Positions 7,670 to 16,797 are shown, counted from the first letter of the stretch. The stretch is DNA of 64,000 bases from an uncultured Bacilli bacterium (GCA_934096815.1 CAKOMY010000001.1:124001-188000), one strand, 5' to 3'. Made by a program: numbers and translations. The notes: a model not told the origin generated them from the letters alone.

Positions 7670-9521
7670 GAGGATATTCCTTTTTTAAATAGATTGAAAG
7701 AACAGATATATCTACTGGGTTAACACCACTTATTCTTGATGCTTGAGCAATTGTTCTAGGATGAACTTGTTTTAATTTTATTCTTGCTTCACTAGCAAGA
7801 TTCTTAACTTTATCATAATCAATATCTTCAGGTATTTCTTTTTCTTCAAGTTTTAATAACTTCTCTACGTCTTGTTCTTCTTTAGCAATATATCCTTCAT
7901 ATTTAACAGCAAATGTGACTTGTTCTTTTACTTCATCGCTATAATCATTTGAAACTAAATTATTTTTAATTAATAAATCTAATGTGATTTCAGGACGTTT
8001 TAATAATTCGTATAGACTTACTCCGCTATTTAAATTAACTATTTCTTTTAATGAAGCCGGTATTGTACTTGGGGTAATACGAGTTTCTTTTAGGTAATTT
8101 AATAATGTTTGAATATCTGATAATTTTTTAAGTAAACGATTATGTTGTTCTTCAGATATTAAACCTACTTGATAACCATAGTCTCTTAATCTAATATCAG
8201 CGTTATCATGTCTAAGTAATAAACGATATTCAGCACGTGATGTTAATAAACGATATGGTTCTTTGGTGCCTTTGGTTACTAAATCGTCAATTAAAACACC
8301 GATGTATGATTCGTTTCTTTTTAAGATTAGTGGTTCTTTTCCTTGTAATTTAAGTCCTGCATTAATTCCAGCAATTATACCTTGACCGGCTGCTTCTTCA
8401 TATCCACTTGTTCCATTAATTTGTCCAGCAGTAAATAAATTATTAATTACTTTTGTTTCTAGAGATGGCTTTAATTGTAAGGGATTGATTGCATCATATT
8501 CAATAGCATAAGCATATTTTAATATTTTGGCATGCTCTAATCCAGGAAGACTATGAACCATTAATTCTTGAACATCTTCTGGCATACTTGTTGAAAATCC
8601 TTGTAAGTAAATATCATCATAGTAAAGACTTTCTGGCTCTAAGAATAATTGATGTCTTTCTTTATCGGCAAAACGGACTACTTTATCTTCAATTGATGGA
8701 CAATATCTTGGACCTATTCCTTCGGCATATCCACCATACATAGCGGATTTTTTTAAATTCTTTCTAATTATTTCATGAGTTTCAGGAGTTGTATAAACTA
8801 TGTGACATTTGATTTGTTTATCTTTATCATATAATGGGCCATTATCAAAACTAAATGTCCAATAACAGTCATCGCCGCTTTCTTCTTTTAATTTACTAAA
8901 ATCAATTGTTGAGCGATCTAATCTTTGTGGAGTTCCCGTTTTTAATCTTTGAATTTCAAAACCGTAAGATTTTAAAACATTACTTAAATTGTTAGAACGT
9001 TTTTCACCATGGGGTCCTTCTTCTTTACTTGTACTTCCTACTAATATTTTGCTTCTTAGATATGTTCCGGTTGTTAAAATTAAGGCATCGCATAGTATTT
9101 CCGTATTATCTGCTAATATTATTCCTTTAATGGTATTATTTTCAACAATTAAATTTTCTACCATTCCTTCAATTATGGTTAAATTTTCAAGTGAGTTTAG
9201 AGCTTTTAACATTTCTCTTGGGTATGTTATTTTATCACCTTGGGCACGGAGTGATCTTACTGCTGGACCTTTAGCATTATTAAGCATTTTGATTTGAATA
9301 TGGGTTTTATCTGCAATTTTACCCATTAATCCACCTAAGGCATCTATCTCACGAACCACTATACCTTTAGCTGTTCCACCTATTGATGGATTGCATGGCA
9401 TATCGGCTATATTTTTTATATTTGCAGTAACTAATGCGGTTTTTAGACCCATTTTGGCTGAAGCATTGGCTGCTTCACATCCAGCATGACCACCACCGAC
9501 AACTATTACATCATATTTCAT
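7662..9521 (-). CDS. mnmG: tRNA uridine-34 5-carboxymethylaminomethyl modification enzyme MnmG
   Basis: MnmG (GidA) with MnmE makes cmnm5U34 at the wobble base of several tRNAs, using FAD, methylene-tetrahydrofolate and glycine. 619 aa, near full length. FAD Rossmann motif VVVGGGHAGCEAA at residues 5-17; the MPCNPSIGG motif and the catalytic Cys-containing GPRYCPSIEDKV segment are present; the C-terminal MnmE-interaction region ends ARIKLKQVHPRTIAQASRISG. Nine nucleotides separate it from mnmE upstream, and it overlaps rsmG downstream. Confidence 0.97.
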   Translation of the reverse strand: MKYDVIVVGGGHAGCEAANASAKMGLKTALVTANIKNIADMPCNPSIGGTAKGIVVREIDALGGLMGKIADKTHIQIKMLNNAKGPAVRSLRAQGDKITYPREMLKALNSLENLTIIEGMVENLIVENNTIKGIILADNTEILCDALILTTGTYLRSKILVGSTSKEEGPHGEKRSNNLSNVLKSYGFEIQRLKTGTPQRLDRSTIDFSKLKEESGDDCYWTFSFDNGPLYDKDKQIKCHIVYTTPETHEIIRKNLKKSAMYGGYAEGIGPRYCPSIEDKVVRFADKERHQLFLEPESLYYDDIYLQGFSTSMPEDVQELMVHSLPGLEHAKILKYAYAIEYDAINPLQLKPSLETKVINNLFTAGQINGTSGYEEAAGQGIIAGINAGLKLQGKEPLILKRNESYIGVLIDDLVTKGTKEPYRLLTSRAEYRLLLRHDNADIRLRDYGYQVGLISEEQHNRLLKKLSDIQTLLNYLKETRITPSTIPASLKEIVNLNSGVSLYELLKRPEITLDLLIKNNLVSNDYSDEVKEQVTFAVKYEGYIAKEEQDVEKLLKLEEKEIPEDIDYDKVKNLASEARIKLKQVHPRTIAQASRISGVNPVDISVLSIYLKKEYPHE

Positions 9522-9530
9522 TTTTATTCC

Positions 9531-10883
9531 TTACTTTCCTAAACAAAATTTTGAGAATAATTCGTCTAATAAATCATCTTTATATGTTGCACCTATTATT
9601 TCACCTAATGTTTCATAGGTATTTTTTAAATCAATTGTGAACATATCAATTGGAACATTCTCATAATTGTTATATATATTTTCTATCATATCTTTGGCTT
9701 TAGTTATTAATGCGATTTGTCTTGCATTTGAAAGATATGTATAATCTTCTTGTTCAATTTCATTAAGATTAAATAATCTCTTTATTTCATTTTTCAAATT
9801 TGTTAATCCTTCATAATTTAAGGTATTACCTGTTATTATGTTATAGTTAGATAACTTCCTTAAATCTATTTTGTTATCTAAATCGTTTTTATTGATAAAG
9901 ATGATGGATTGTTTTGATTGTAATTCATTGATTGTTTCTAAATCTTCTCCAGTTAGTTCTTCATTATTATTTAGAACATAGATTATTAAATCGGCTTCGC
10001 CTATCATTTTTAAACTTTTTTCGACGCCTATTTGCTCGACGATATCGTTAGTTTTTCTGATTCCAGCAGTATCGATGATGTTTAATATTATTCCGTCTAA
10101 ATTTATTTTGCCTTCTACTATATCTCTTGTTGTTCCAGGAATATTTGTAACTATTGCTTTTTCTTCTTCTAATAATGCGTTTAATATACTACTTTTACCA
10201 ACGTTTGGTTTACCTACTAACGCAACTGAAATCCCATCTTTGATTATTTTACCATTTTTAGAATTTGATAATAACTCATTTATTTTTGAATATACTTTAT
10301 CTATTAATGGCTTTAATGATCCTTTAGTGTATTTTTCTCCTTCTTCATATTCTGGATAATCTATGTTAACTTCAATGTTTGCTTGGATATCCATTATGTC
10401 TTTACGAATATCATTTATTTTATTTGATATATTTTTTGTTACTCCATTAATAGCAAGTTTACGTGATTTTTCTGTTTGAGATGATATTAAATCACTGATT
10501 GATTCTGCTTCAACTAGGTCTATTCTACCATTTAAAAAGGCTCTTTTGGTAAATTCACCAGGCTCAGCTTGTATGCATCCATTTAATAAAAGTAATTCTA
10601 AAATTTTATTGGTTGTAGCAGGACCTCCATGAGAATTTATTTCAACTATATCCTCCATTGTAAATGTTTTTGGAGCTAACATAACTGAAACTAACACTTC
10701 ATCTATTATTTCTTTATTAAATACAATATGTCCATAATGAATTGTATGGGTTGGAACTTTGGTAAGATCTTTTCCATCAAACAAATTATTAACTATTTTT
10801 ATGGCATCTGGTCCACTAACTCTTATTATAGAAATGGCTCCTACACCTAAACTTGTAGATATTGCACATATAGTTGAATTCAT
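9531..10883 (-). CDS. mnmE: tRNA modification GTPase MnmE
   Basis: MnmE (TrmE) is the GTPase partner of MnmG. 450 aa: N-terminal tetrahydrofolate-binding TrmE domain (1-~118), helical domain, and an inserted G domain with G1 GKPNVGKSS (~223), G3 DTAG, and NKND (G4). It ends in the family's catalytic C-terminal C-(I/L/V)-G-K, here CLGK. First gene of the mnmE-mnmG-rsmG unit on this arm; the start at 10883 follows an AGAGAGTGAT ribosome binding site. Confidence 0.97.
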   Translation of the reverse strand: MNSTICAISTSLGVGAISIIRVSGPDAIKIVNNLFDGKDLTKVPTHTIHYGHIVFNKEIIDEVLVSVMLAPKTFTMEDIVEINSHGGPATTNKILELLLLNGCIQAEPGEFTKRAFLNGRIDLVEAESISDLISSQTEKSRKLAINGVTKNISNKINDIRKDIMDIQANIEVNIDYPEYEEGEKYTKGSLKPLIDKVYSKINELLSNSKNGKIIKDGISVALVGKPNVGKSSILNALLEEEKAIVTNIPGTTRDIVEGKINLDGIILNIIDTAGIRKTNDIVEQIGVEKSLKMIGEADLIIYVLNNNEELTGEDLETINELQSKQSIIFINKNDLDNKIDLRKLSNYNIITGNTLNYEGLTNLKNEIKRLFNLNEIEQEDYTYLSNARQIALITKAKDMIENIYNNYENVPIDMFTIDLKNTYETLGEIIGATYKDDLLDELFSKFCLGK

Positions 10884-10973
10884 GGCATCACTCTCTTTCT
10901 TTCGTGCGTATTATATCACACTTGAATAATTAAAAAAAGGATTAAATTAAACCAAGTATTTTATGGATTTAGA

Positions 10974-11666
10974 TTAATTCCTTTTTATTTTTCGATGTTT
11001 AGGAACTGATATTTTTTTAGTTTTAGAAATAATTCCTTCATTATAACAATTATCTAATGCTTTTTTATACATCTTACCTATTTCGAATAATTCAGGATTT
11101 TTTTCATTATTTGCTAAGTCTGTAATTATTTTTGCTTGGTGCATTACTTCTTTTGTGTACCATTTTAGATCGAATAAGATATTTTTAACTAAGAGTTCTT
11201 TTTTTAATATTTCAAGAAAATATGAAAATAATTCATTTGTTTCATCAAGATATTCATTTCTTATTAGTTCTTTATTTAATATGATTAGTTCTTCTCTATT
11301 TATTAAATTTCTAAATTTATTTAAATCAATGGCACTTTCATCTAAATAAGCATATTTATTAGTTGATAATACAAAATAATTGTCTTCATTAACTCTTATG
11401 GTTATAAAATTAGTGTAATGTTTGTTATATTTTTTTGATAGAGCTTTTAAGTAATCAGTTGTATTTAGTTTAATATTATAGATTGGTTTTAATTTTTGAT
11501 ATAGTTCTAATTCGTTTAGACTTTCTATTTTGGTATAAATTAAATCATTTGCTCTTGATAGATATTCATTAATTGATGAGATAAAATTGTTAACATCATA
11601 ATTACCTCTATTAATTTCTTCTAATGTATCTTCTTTTAAGGTGATTGGTTTTAAAAATAATTTCAT
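10974..11666 (-). CDS. Hypothetical protein, 230 aa
   Basis: Soluble, rich in Leu/Asn/Lys, predicted mainly helical with a central strand pair (YTNFITIRVNEDNYFVLS, ~residues 84-101) and a very basic C-terminus (KKISVPKHRKIKRN) that could bind nucleic acid. No motif recognised. It sits between mnmE and jag, a position normally without a gene in Bacillus, and has its own GGAAAGGAAC ribosome binding site. The conserved neighbourhood suggests a housekeeping or lineage-specific role, but no function can be assigned. Confidence 0.75.
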   Translation of the reverse strand: MKLFLKPITLKEDTLEEINRGNYDVNNFISSINEYLSRANDLIYTKIESLNELELYQKLKPIYNIKLNTTDYLKALSKKYNKHYTNFITIRVNEDNYFVLSTNKYAYLDESAIDLNKFRNLINREELIILNKELIRNEYLDETNELFSYFLEILKKELLVKNILFDLKWYTKEVMHQAKIITDLANNEKNPELFEIGKMYKKALDNCYNEGIISKTKKISVPKHRKIKRN

Positions 11667-11710
11667 ATTATGTTCCTTTCCGTTAAGGATATTATATCAT
11701 TTTTAAGCAA

Positions 11711-11734
11711 GAAAAAAAGGATTAAATTAATCCT
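11711..11734 (-). terminator. Terminator after jag
   Basis: The palindrome AGGATT / AATCCT (11718-11734) overlaps the jag stop codon. On the minus strand it is followed by TTTTTTTC (11717-11711), a typical intrinsic terminator closing the rpmH-rnpA-yidC-jag operon. Confidence 0.7.
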
Positions 11735-12338
11735 CTGTTGGTTTGATAATAACGTGTCTATTAGGTTCTTCACCTTCGGAAATTGTAGTAATTCCTTTCA
11801 TATTTGTTAAGCAATTATGAACAATTCTTCTTTCATATGAATTCATATTTTCCATTACTATCTCTTGTTTAGTATTTTTAACTTCTCTAGCTAAATTTTT
11901 AGCTAATCTTTCAATGTGAGTTATTTGTTTATCTTTGTAATTTTCAACATCAAGATTTAAATATGGATATACTCCAATTTGATTATATATATATTGTTTG
12001 CAAATTGTTGATAAGGCGGTTAAATTTTTACCATCTCTTCCAATTAATATTGAATTATTGTTAGAAAATATTTTGATATTAATTTGTTTTTCTCTAATAT
12101 TAGTTTCAAATTTAACTTCTAATCCCATGTTTTTAATAGTCTCTTCTAAAAATGATTTAATAGCGTTTTGAACTTCAGTTAGTTTTACAATTGTAAATTT
12201 AACTGTATCACTTTTTAAGAAACCACCTTTGTTAATTTGTTTATGATATAATATTTCAGCTTCTGTTACATTTAAATCTGATAAGGCTTTTTCAAATACC
12301 TCATTTTCTTTTTTTCCTTCATATGAATATACTTCCAC
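11727..12338 (-). CDS. khpB: RNA-binding protein KhpB (Jag)
   Basis: Jag/KhpB/EloR family RNA-binding protein that in Firmicutes works with KhpA in cell elongation and small-RNA binding. 203 aa with the full architecture: Jag_N domain (1-~50, containing EAEILYHKQINKGGFLKSDT), KH domain with IGRDGKNLTALSTICKQY (~98-115), and an R3H domain whose core is ERRIVHNCLTNMKGI followed by GEEPNRHVII. Starts at GTG one nucleotide after the yidC stop, with the ribosome binding site AAGGGAAG inside yidC. Last gene of the rpmH operon. Confidence 0.93.
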   Translation of the reverse strand: MEVYSYEGKKENEVFEKALSDLNVTEAEILYHKQINKGGFLKSDTVKFTIVKLTEVQNAIKSFLEETIKNMGLEVKFETNIREKQINIKIFSNNNSILIGRDGKNLTALSTICKQYIYNQIGVYPYLNLDVENYKDKQITHIERLAKNLAREVKNTKQEIVMENMNSYERRIVHNCLTNMKGITTISEGEEPNRHVIIKPTED

Positions 12339-12339
12339 T

Positions 12340-13272
12340 TTATTTTCTTCCCTTCATTATTATTAAATTTTGAATAACGTTAAATCCATTTGTTACAACC
12401 CAGTATAAGGCAATGGCAGTTGGTAAACTAAATGATGCAATTGTTATGAACACTAACATGAAGTATGTCATCATTTTCATTTGTTTATCTTGTTCGGGAT
12501 TACCACTTGTTTGAGTCATAGTGTTTTTGAATGACAAATATGTTGTTAACATTATTAATAATAGTAACACGATATAGTAATAATTTCCAGTTCTTAATCC
12601 GATTAATGGAGTTATACCTAAGTGGTATGCACCTAAGGTTCCTTCAAAGATTGCCGGAATACGATTTATTGCTTCTAGGAATCCGAAGAATAATGGAAAT
12701 TGAATTAATGAGATTAAACAACTTCCCATTGGGTTAATATTATATTTTTTGTAAATTTGTAACATTTCGGTACTTTTCATTGTTAATGATTGTTGATCAT
12801 TTTTGTTTTCATATTTCTTTTCTAGTCTGGCTAGTTCTGGACTTGCTTTTTTCATGTTTTCAGATTGTTTCATTGTTTTAGCTGAAAATGGAACTAAGAT
12901 AAGTCTAATTAATAAGCCGACAATCATTACTGATAAACCATAGTTACCAACAAAATTTCCAATTTTAATAATTAAGTAGGCAAGTGGCATTACAATTAAT
13001 TGAACCCATAAACCACTATATGTTTTAGAATCATAAATTTTGATATTTTCACAATCAGGCAAATCTTCTAATTTAAATTCTAATTTATCTTCATATTGTT
13101 CATATATAGATTTTAAATTATCGTCTGTTGGTTTACATAATATATTTGATGGTAAACTTTGACCTGTTTCTTCGTTTATAACTCTTTTGTTATCATTATC
13201 TGATAAGTATTTAGTACAACCTGTTAATAAGAAACATAAGCTGACTAAAATTATGATGTACTTTTTTTTCAT
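12340..13272 (-). CDS. yidC: Membrane protein insertase YidC/OxaA, lipoprotein type
   Basis: YidC inserts membrane proteins alone or with SecYEG. 310 aa. A lipoprotein signal peptide ends in the lipobox LLTGC (Cys19), typical of Gram-positive SpoIIIJ/YqjG. The 60KD_IMP core begins with GLWVQLIVMPLAYLIIKIGNFVG; the conserved arginine of the hydrophilic groove is in LLIRLILVPFSAKTMKQSENM; the final segments include IALYWVVTNGFNVIQN. It overlaps rnpA by 4 nt (ATGA), indicating translational coupling. Confidence 0.95.
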   Translation of the reverse strand: MKKKYIIILVSLCFLLTGCTKYLSDNDNKRVINEETGQSLPSNILCKPTDDNLKSIYEQYEDKLEFKLEDLPDCENIKIYDSKTYSGLWVQLIVMPLAYLIIKIGNFVGNYGLSVMIVGLLIRLILVPFSAKTMKQSENMKKASPELARLEKKYENKNDQQSLTMKSTEMLQIYKKYNINPMGSCLISLIQFPLFFGFLEAINRIPAIFEGTLGAYHLGITPLIGLRTGNYYYIVLLLLIMLTTYLSFKNTMTQTSGNPEQDKQMKMMTYFMLVFITIASFSLPTAIALYWVVTNGFNVIQNLIIMKGRK

Positions 13273-13595
13273 AGTTTCTCCTTTATTACTTTAAGCAAAT
13301 TATCTTCGATTTGTTTAAAATCTAAAGTATCACACTTTTTCATTATTATTATAATATAGTCATATTCATTTTTAAATACTTTTATATTAGTTCTAATAAT
13401 TTCTCTTAATATTCTACGATAACGATTTCTTTTATAAGCTTTGCCAAACTTTTTAGCTTGGGTAATTCCAAACCTAGGATTATCTAATTTCTTTTCCTTA
13501 TAATAAATTATAAAGAATGGAGAATAGATCTTAGTTCCGGTTTTAATAATATCGTTAAATTCATCTGCGGACTTAATTCGCATTTTAGTATTCAT
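13269..13595 (-). CDS. rnpA: Ribonuclease P protein component
   Basis: Protein subunit of RNase P, which removes 5' leaders from tRNA precursors. 108 aa, normal size. Shows RFGITQAKKFGKAYKRNRYR RNA-binding RNR helix signature (written here in its first 20 residues) followed by RILREIIR. Preceded by a strong AGGAGGAATAAC ribosome binding site and 42 nt after rpmH, the near-universal gene pair. Confidence 0.96.
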   Translation of the reverse strand: MNTKMRIKSADEFNDIIKTGTKIYSPFFIIYYKEKKLDNPRFGITQAKKFGKAYKRNRYRRILREIIRTNIKVFKNEYDYIIIIMKKCDTLDFKQIEDNLLKVIKEKL

Positions 13596-13637
13596 TGTTA
13601 TTCCTCCTATTGATTAGAATAAAAACCACTTACGTGG

Positions 13638-13760
13638 CTACTTACATAATACTTTACGACCTTTACGTCTACGAGATTTTAATATGTTAGAATTTTTTCT
13701 AGCAAAGAATCCATGTTTCTTTTTCATTTTTCTATTGTTTGGTTGATATGTTCTTTTCAT
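13638..13760 (-). CDS. rpmH: 50S ribosomal protein L34, 40 aa
   Basis: Begins MKRTYQPNNRKMKKKHGFFA and ends RRRKGRKVLCK, the L34 hallmark. At 40 residues it is 4 shorter than the usual 44: the central M-S-T-K-N-G-R-K-V-L-A-R segment is contracted. The open frame extends far upstream (to 14060) through oriC, but the start at 13760 is decided by GGAGGTG 8 nt upstream and by family alignment. First gene of the rpmH-rnpA-yidC-jag operon; divergent from dnaA across oriC. Confidence 0.96.
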   Translation of the reverse strand: MKRTYQPNNRKMKKKHGFFARKNSNILKSRRRKGRKVLCK

Positions 13761-13790
13761 CGTTTGCACCTCCGCTTCATTCGTAATCAT

Positions 13791-13819
13791 AGTATAATAT
13801 AAGTTAGAAAAAAAGTAAA
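13791..13819 (-). promoter_or_regulatory. rpmH operon promoter
   Basis: Minus strand: -35 TTTACT (13819-13814), 17-bp spacer, -10 TATACT (13796-13791), about 30 bp upstream of the rpmH start. It lies next to the first DnaA boxes, so DnaA may influence it. Confidence 0.6.
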
Positions 13820-13828
13820 GAAAAATAG

Positions 13829-14003
13829 TTTTCCACAATAATGTGTGGAAAAGTGGAAAACTTTTTAACAATGTGAATTTAAAATTGTTGAAATTGTGGA
13901 TAAGTTGTTTACATTCCGATAAAATGGACTTATTTTTGTGGAAAAGTATGTGTATAACTATGTTTAAAAAAAATTTTTGTATTTTTTTCTTTATTTTTCC
14001 ACA
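13829..14003. other. oriC: Replication origin (oriC), DnaA-box cluster upstream of dnaA
   Basis: Between rpmH and dnaA lie at least six DnaA boxes: TTTTCCACA 13829-13837 (+), TGTGGAAAA 13844-13852 (-), perfect TGTGGATAA 13895-13903 (-), TGTGGAAAA 13937-13945 (-), TGTGTATAA 13949-13957 (-), TTTTCCACA 13995-14003 (+). A weaker copy is at 13852-13860. The A/T-only stretch around 13962-13998 is a candidate unwinding element. Gene direction switches here (minus to the left, plus to the right), as expected of a bidirectional origin. The prevalent box in this genome is TTTTCCACA rather than TTATCCACA. Confidence 0.88.
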
Positions 14004-14052
14004 ATCGTGGTTTACAATAGGGGTAGCAAAAACGAAGCATCGGGGTGATGGT

Positions 14053-15435
14053 ATGGACAATGAACAATTATGGAATAAATTTTTAAAAGAAATTCAAATT
14101 AAGATACAACCATTTTCTTTTAATAGTTGGTTAAAACCCACGAAATTACTAGGGATAAATGAAAATTCTTGTATTGTAGAGGTTGAGAGTGAGTTTCAAA
14201 AAACATTTCTTTCTAAGAACTATACTGACTTAATGAGTGAAGTTTTATATGGAATAACTAATGTTAATTATGATTTTGAATTTGTTCTTAAAAGTGAAAA
14301 ACATAATGATGAATTTATTAAAGAAGAAAAAAGCGTTGAAACAAAAAATCTTGGCAAATCCCTAGAAATAGAGCATAAAAAGTTAAATTCGAATTTAAAA
14401 CCAGAGTATACTTTTGATAATTTTATTGTTGGAGATACTAATAGATTTGCGACTGTTTCAGCTCAAGCGGTAGCGGAAAATCCGGGGAAAATATATAATC
14501 CTTTATTTATATATGGAAAGAGTGGTCTTGGTAAAACCCATTTAATGCATGCGATAGGAAATCAGATTGTTAAAAATTCTGGGAAAGTTGTTTTGTATGT
14601 AACTAGTAGTGAATTTATTGCAGACTTTACTGGAATGCTTAGAAAAGATAAGAATGTTGATAATTATGAGGTTATGAACAATTTTAAAGATAAATATCGT
14701 AACATTGATGTTCTTATTATAGATGATATTCAATTTTTATCGGGAGCTGATAAATCACAAGATGAATTTTTCCATACATTTACTGAATTATACGATTCAA
14801 ATAAACAAATAATTATAAGTTCAGATAGATCACCAGATGATTTAAAATTATTAGAAGAACGTCTATTAACTAGATTTAGATGGGGTTTAACAGCGAATAT
14901 TTATCCACCAGATTTTGAACTTAGATGTCAAATTCTTAGAAATAAGATGATGGGGCATGAAGTGGCGGAAATGGTTAGTGATAAAGTAATTGAATATATT
15001 GCTTCTAATTGTGATAATGACGTTAGACAATTAGAGGGAGCAATAACTAGATTGTATGCTTATGCCGCAATGATGAGACCACCAGAAATAAATGTTGAAT
15101 TTGCAACAGAAGCACTTAAAGAATTTTTGGGCAAATCAATTTATATAACAAATAATATTCAAAGGATTCAAAGAGCTGTTGCTGAATATTTTAACTTAAG
15201 TGTTGAGGATTTAAAAAGTAAGAAGAGAAATGCGAACATAAATTATGCAAGACAAATTGCAATATATTTAAGTCAAACTACTACTGATGAAACTCTTGTT
15301 AAAATAGGACTTGAATTTGGAAATAGAGACCATTCAACAGTTATACATGCATGTGATAAAATAGAAGAGGATATTAACACAAATGCGAAGTTAAAAGATG
15401 ATATTGAGAACATAAAAAATAAAATTGTTAATTAA
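14053..15435 (+). CDS. dnaA: Chromosomal replication initiator DnaA
   Basis: AAA+ initiator that binds DnaA boxes and melts oriC. 460 aa. Domain I (1-~85, LWNKFLKEIQIKIQPFSFNSW), a short domain II, domain III with Walker A GKSGLGKTH and Walker B IDDIQFLSG, sensor RFRWGL, and domain IV with the DNA-contact signature GNRDHSTVIHA (usual G-x-R-D-H-T/S-T-V). The frame is open back to 13843, but the start at 14053 follows GGGGTGATGG and fits the family. Flanked by DnaA boxes on both sides, so it is probably autoregulated. Confidence 0.97.
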   Translation: MDNEQLWNKFLKEIQIKIQPFSFNSWLKPTKLLGINENSCIVEVESEFQKTFLSKNYTDLMSEVLYGITNVNYDFEFVLKSEKHNDEFIKEEKSVETKNLGKSLEIEHKKLNSNLKPEYTFDNFIVGDTNRFATVSAQAVAENPGKIYNPLFIYGKSGLGKTHLMHAIGNQIVKNSGKVVLYVTSSEFIADFTGMLRKDKNVDNYEVMNNFKDKYRNIDVLIIDDIQFLSGADKSQDEFFHTFTELYDSNKQIIISSDRSPDDLKLLEERLLTRFRWGLTANIYPPDFELRCQILRNKMMGHEVAEMVSDKVIEYIASNCDNDVRQLEGAITRLYAYAAMMRPPEINVEFATEALKEFLGKSIYITNNIQRIQRAVAEYFNLSVEDLKSKKRNANINYARQIAIYLSQTTTDETLVKIGLEFGNRDHSTVIHACDKIEEDINTNAKLKDDIENIKNKIVN

Positions 15436-15505
15436 TGTGGAAAAGTTTTAAAATAAAAATTTTAAATAAAGCCTTTAAAATAGGGAAGTTTTAGAGTTTT
15501 CCACA
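15436..15505. other. Second oriC DnaA-box group, dnaA-dnaN gap
   Basis: TGTGGAAAA at 15436-15444 and TTTTCCACA at 15497-15505 in the 115-bp dnaA-dnaN intergenic region, around an A/T-rich core (AAATAAAAATTTTAAATAAA). With the upstream cluster this gives the bipartite origin layout seen in Bacillus. Confidence 0.7.
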
Positions 15506-15550
15506 ATATGAACACCATTATTATTATTAAATTAGAAAGAAGGAAATAAA

Positions 15551-16666
15551 ATGAAATTAATAATTGAAAAAAATATTTTATTAGAAAGTTTAAGTAATGT
15601 TATTAGAGCAGTATCTCCAAGAAATATTATACCTATATTAAATGGAGTTATGTTTGATTTAAAAGAAGAAGGTTTATATTTAACTGCTAGTGATAGTGAT
15701 CTTGTTATAAGAAAGTTTATTCCTAGTGATAAGATTAAATCAATTGAAGAGACAGGTAAAATTATTATTCAAAGTAAATATTTATTAGATATAATTAAGA
15801 AGATGCCTAATTCAGATATTAATATTGAAGTAATAGATGGATTAAAGATAATAATTAGTACAGAGAATACAGTATATAATTTAAATTGTTTAAGTACTGA
15901 AGATTATCCTAATATAAATTTAGAAACTGTTAATAACCCAATAGTTTTGAACAGTTCTATTTTAAAAGAGTTGTTTTCACAAACTTTATTTGCTATTTCA
16001 ACTCAGGAATCTCGTCCATTATTAACTGGTTTAAATATTAGAATTAATGGTAATATGATGGAATGTGTTACGACTGATAGCTATAGACTTGCTAAGAAGA
16101 CTATAGTTTTAGATGCTGATTATGGAACTCATGATATTGTAGTTCCGGGAAAAAATATTCAAGAATTTGATAAGATATTAACTGATGAAGAGGAGGTAAA
16201 GATTAATTTATTTAATAATAAGTTATTATTTGAATATAATGGTTATTTATTTCAAACTAGTTTGCTTAGTGGACAATATCCTAATACATCTAACTTAATA
16301 CCAACAGATTTTGAGTATATATTAACTACTAATTTAGATAATTTTTATAGCGCAATTGATAGAGCAGCGTTACTTACACAAAATAAAGATAAAAATTTAA
16401 TTAATATGAAAACAGTAGGAAATGAACTTGTTATTACTTCATTTGCTAGTGAAATTGGTAAATCTGAAGAAAGTGTTGCTATTTCTAAAAATAATGATAA
16501 CGATATTTCCATTTCTTATAGTGCTAAATATATGCTTGATGCATTAAAGACTTTAAAAGATGATGAGTTAATTATATTAATGAATGGTGATTCTAAACCA
16601 ATAATTTTAAAAAATGCTAAGGATGAGAGTTTAATTCAGTTGATTTTACCAATAAAAACATATTAA
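15551..16666 (+). CDS. dnaN: DNA polymerase III beta sliding clamp
   Basis: Ring-shaped processivity clamp, three repeated domains. 371 aa, standard length. N-terminal MKLIIEKNILLESLSNVIRA and the LTASDSDL, CVTTDSYRLA and C-terminal IQLILPIKTY segments are typical; the last matches the (M/L)P-(M/I)-R/K end of bacterial clamps. AGAAAGAAGGA ribosome binding site. Follows dnaA in the conserved order. Confidence 0.97.
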   Translation: MKLIIEKNILLESLSNVIRAVSPRNIIPILNGVMFDLKEEGLYLTASDSDLVIRKFIPSDKIKSIEETGKIIIQSKYLLDIIKKMPNSDINIEVIDGLKIIISTENTVYNLNCLSTEDYPNINLETVNNPIVLNSSILKELFSQTLFAISTQESRPLLTGLNIRINGNMMECVTTDSYRLAKKTIVLDADYGTHDIVVPGKNIQEFDKILTDEEEVKINLFNNKLLFEYNGYLFQTSLLSGQYPNTSNLIPTDFEYILTTNLDNFYSAIDRAALLTQNKDKNLINMKTVGNELVITSFASEIGKSEESVAISKNNDNDISISYSAKYMLDALKTLKDDELIILMNGDSKPIILKNAKDESLIQLILPIKTY

Positions 16667-16726
16667 AATTTGATATTTATAGAAAAGTGGATTTTAAATA
16701 ATTCGCTTTTTTAATTTTTTAAATTT

Positions 16727-16756
16727 TTTCGACAAATTTCGGCATATTTCGACAAA
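16727..16756. repeat. Three tandem 10-bp repeats upstream of comK homologue
   Basis: TTTCGACAAA (16727-16736), TTTCGGCATA (16737-16746) and TTTCGACAAA (16747-16756) lie head to tail, so each unit recurs once per helical turn on one DNA face. They end about 15-20 bp before a possible -10 (TAATAT or TATACG near 16768-16776) and look like a regulator binding site. Confidence 0.6.
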
Positions 16757-16797
16757 ATGTTGTGATTTAATATACGACTAAAGAGGGGGTGAGTAGT

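Noticed and set aside
13843..14052. A 70-codon N-terminal extension of dnaA
   Set aside because: It overlaps the DnaA-box cluster and has no family similarity; the start at 14053 has the ribosome binding site.
13638..14060. A 140-codon open frame extending rpmH upstream through oriC
   Set aside because: The added part spans DnaA boxes and a promoter; L34 homology and GGAGGTG set the start at 13760.
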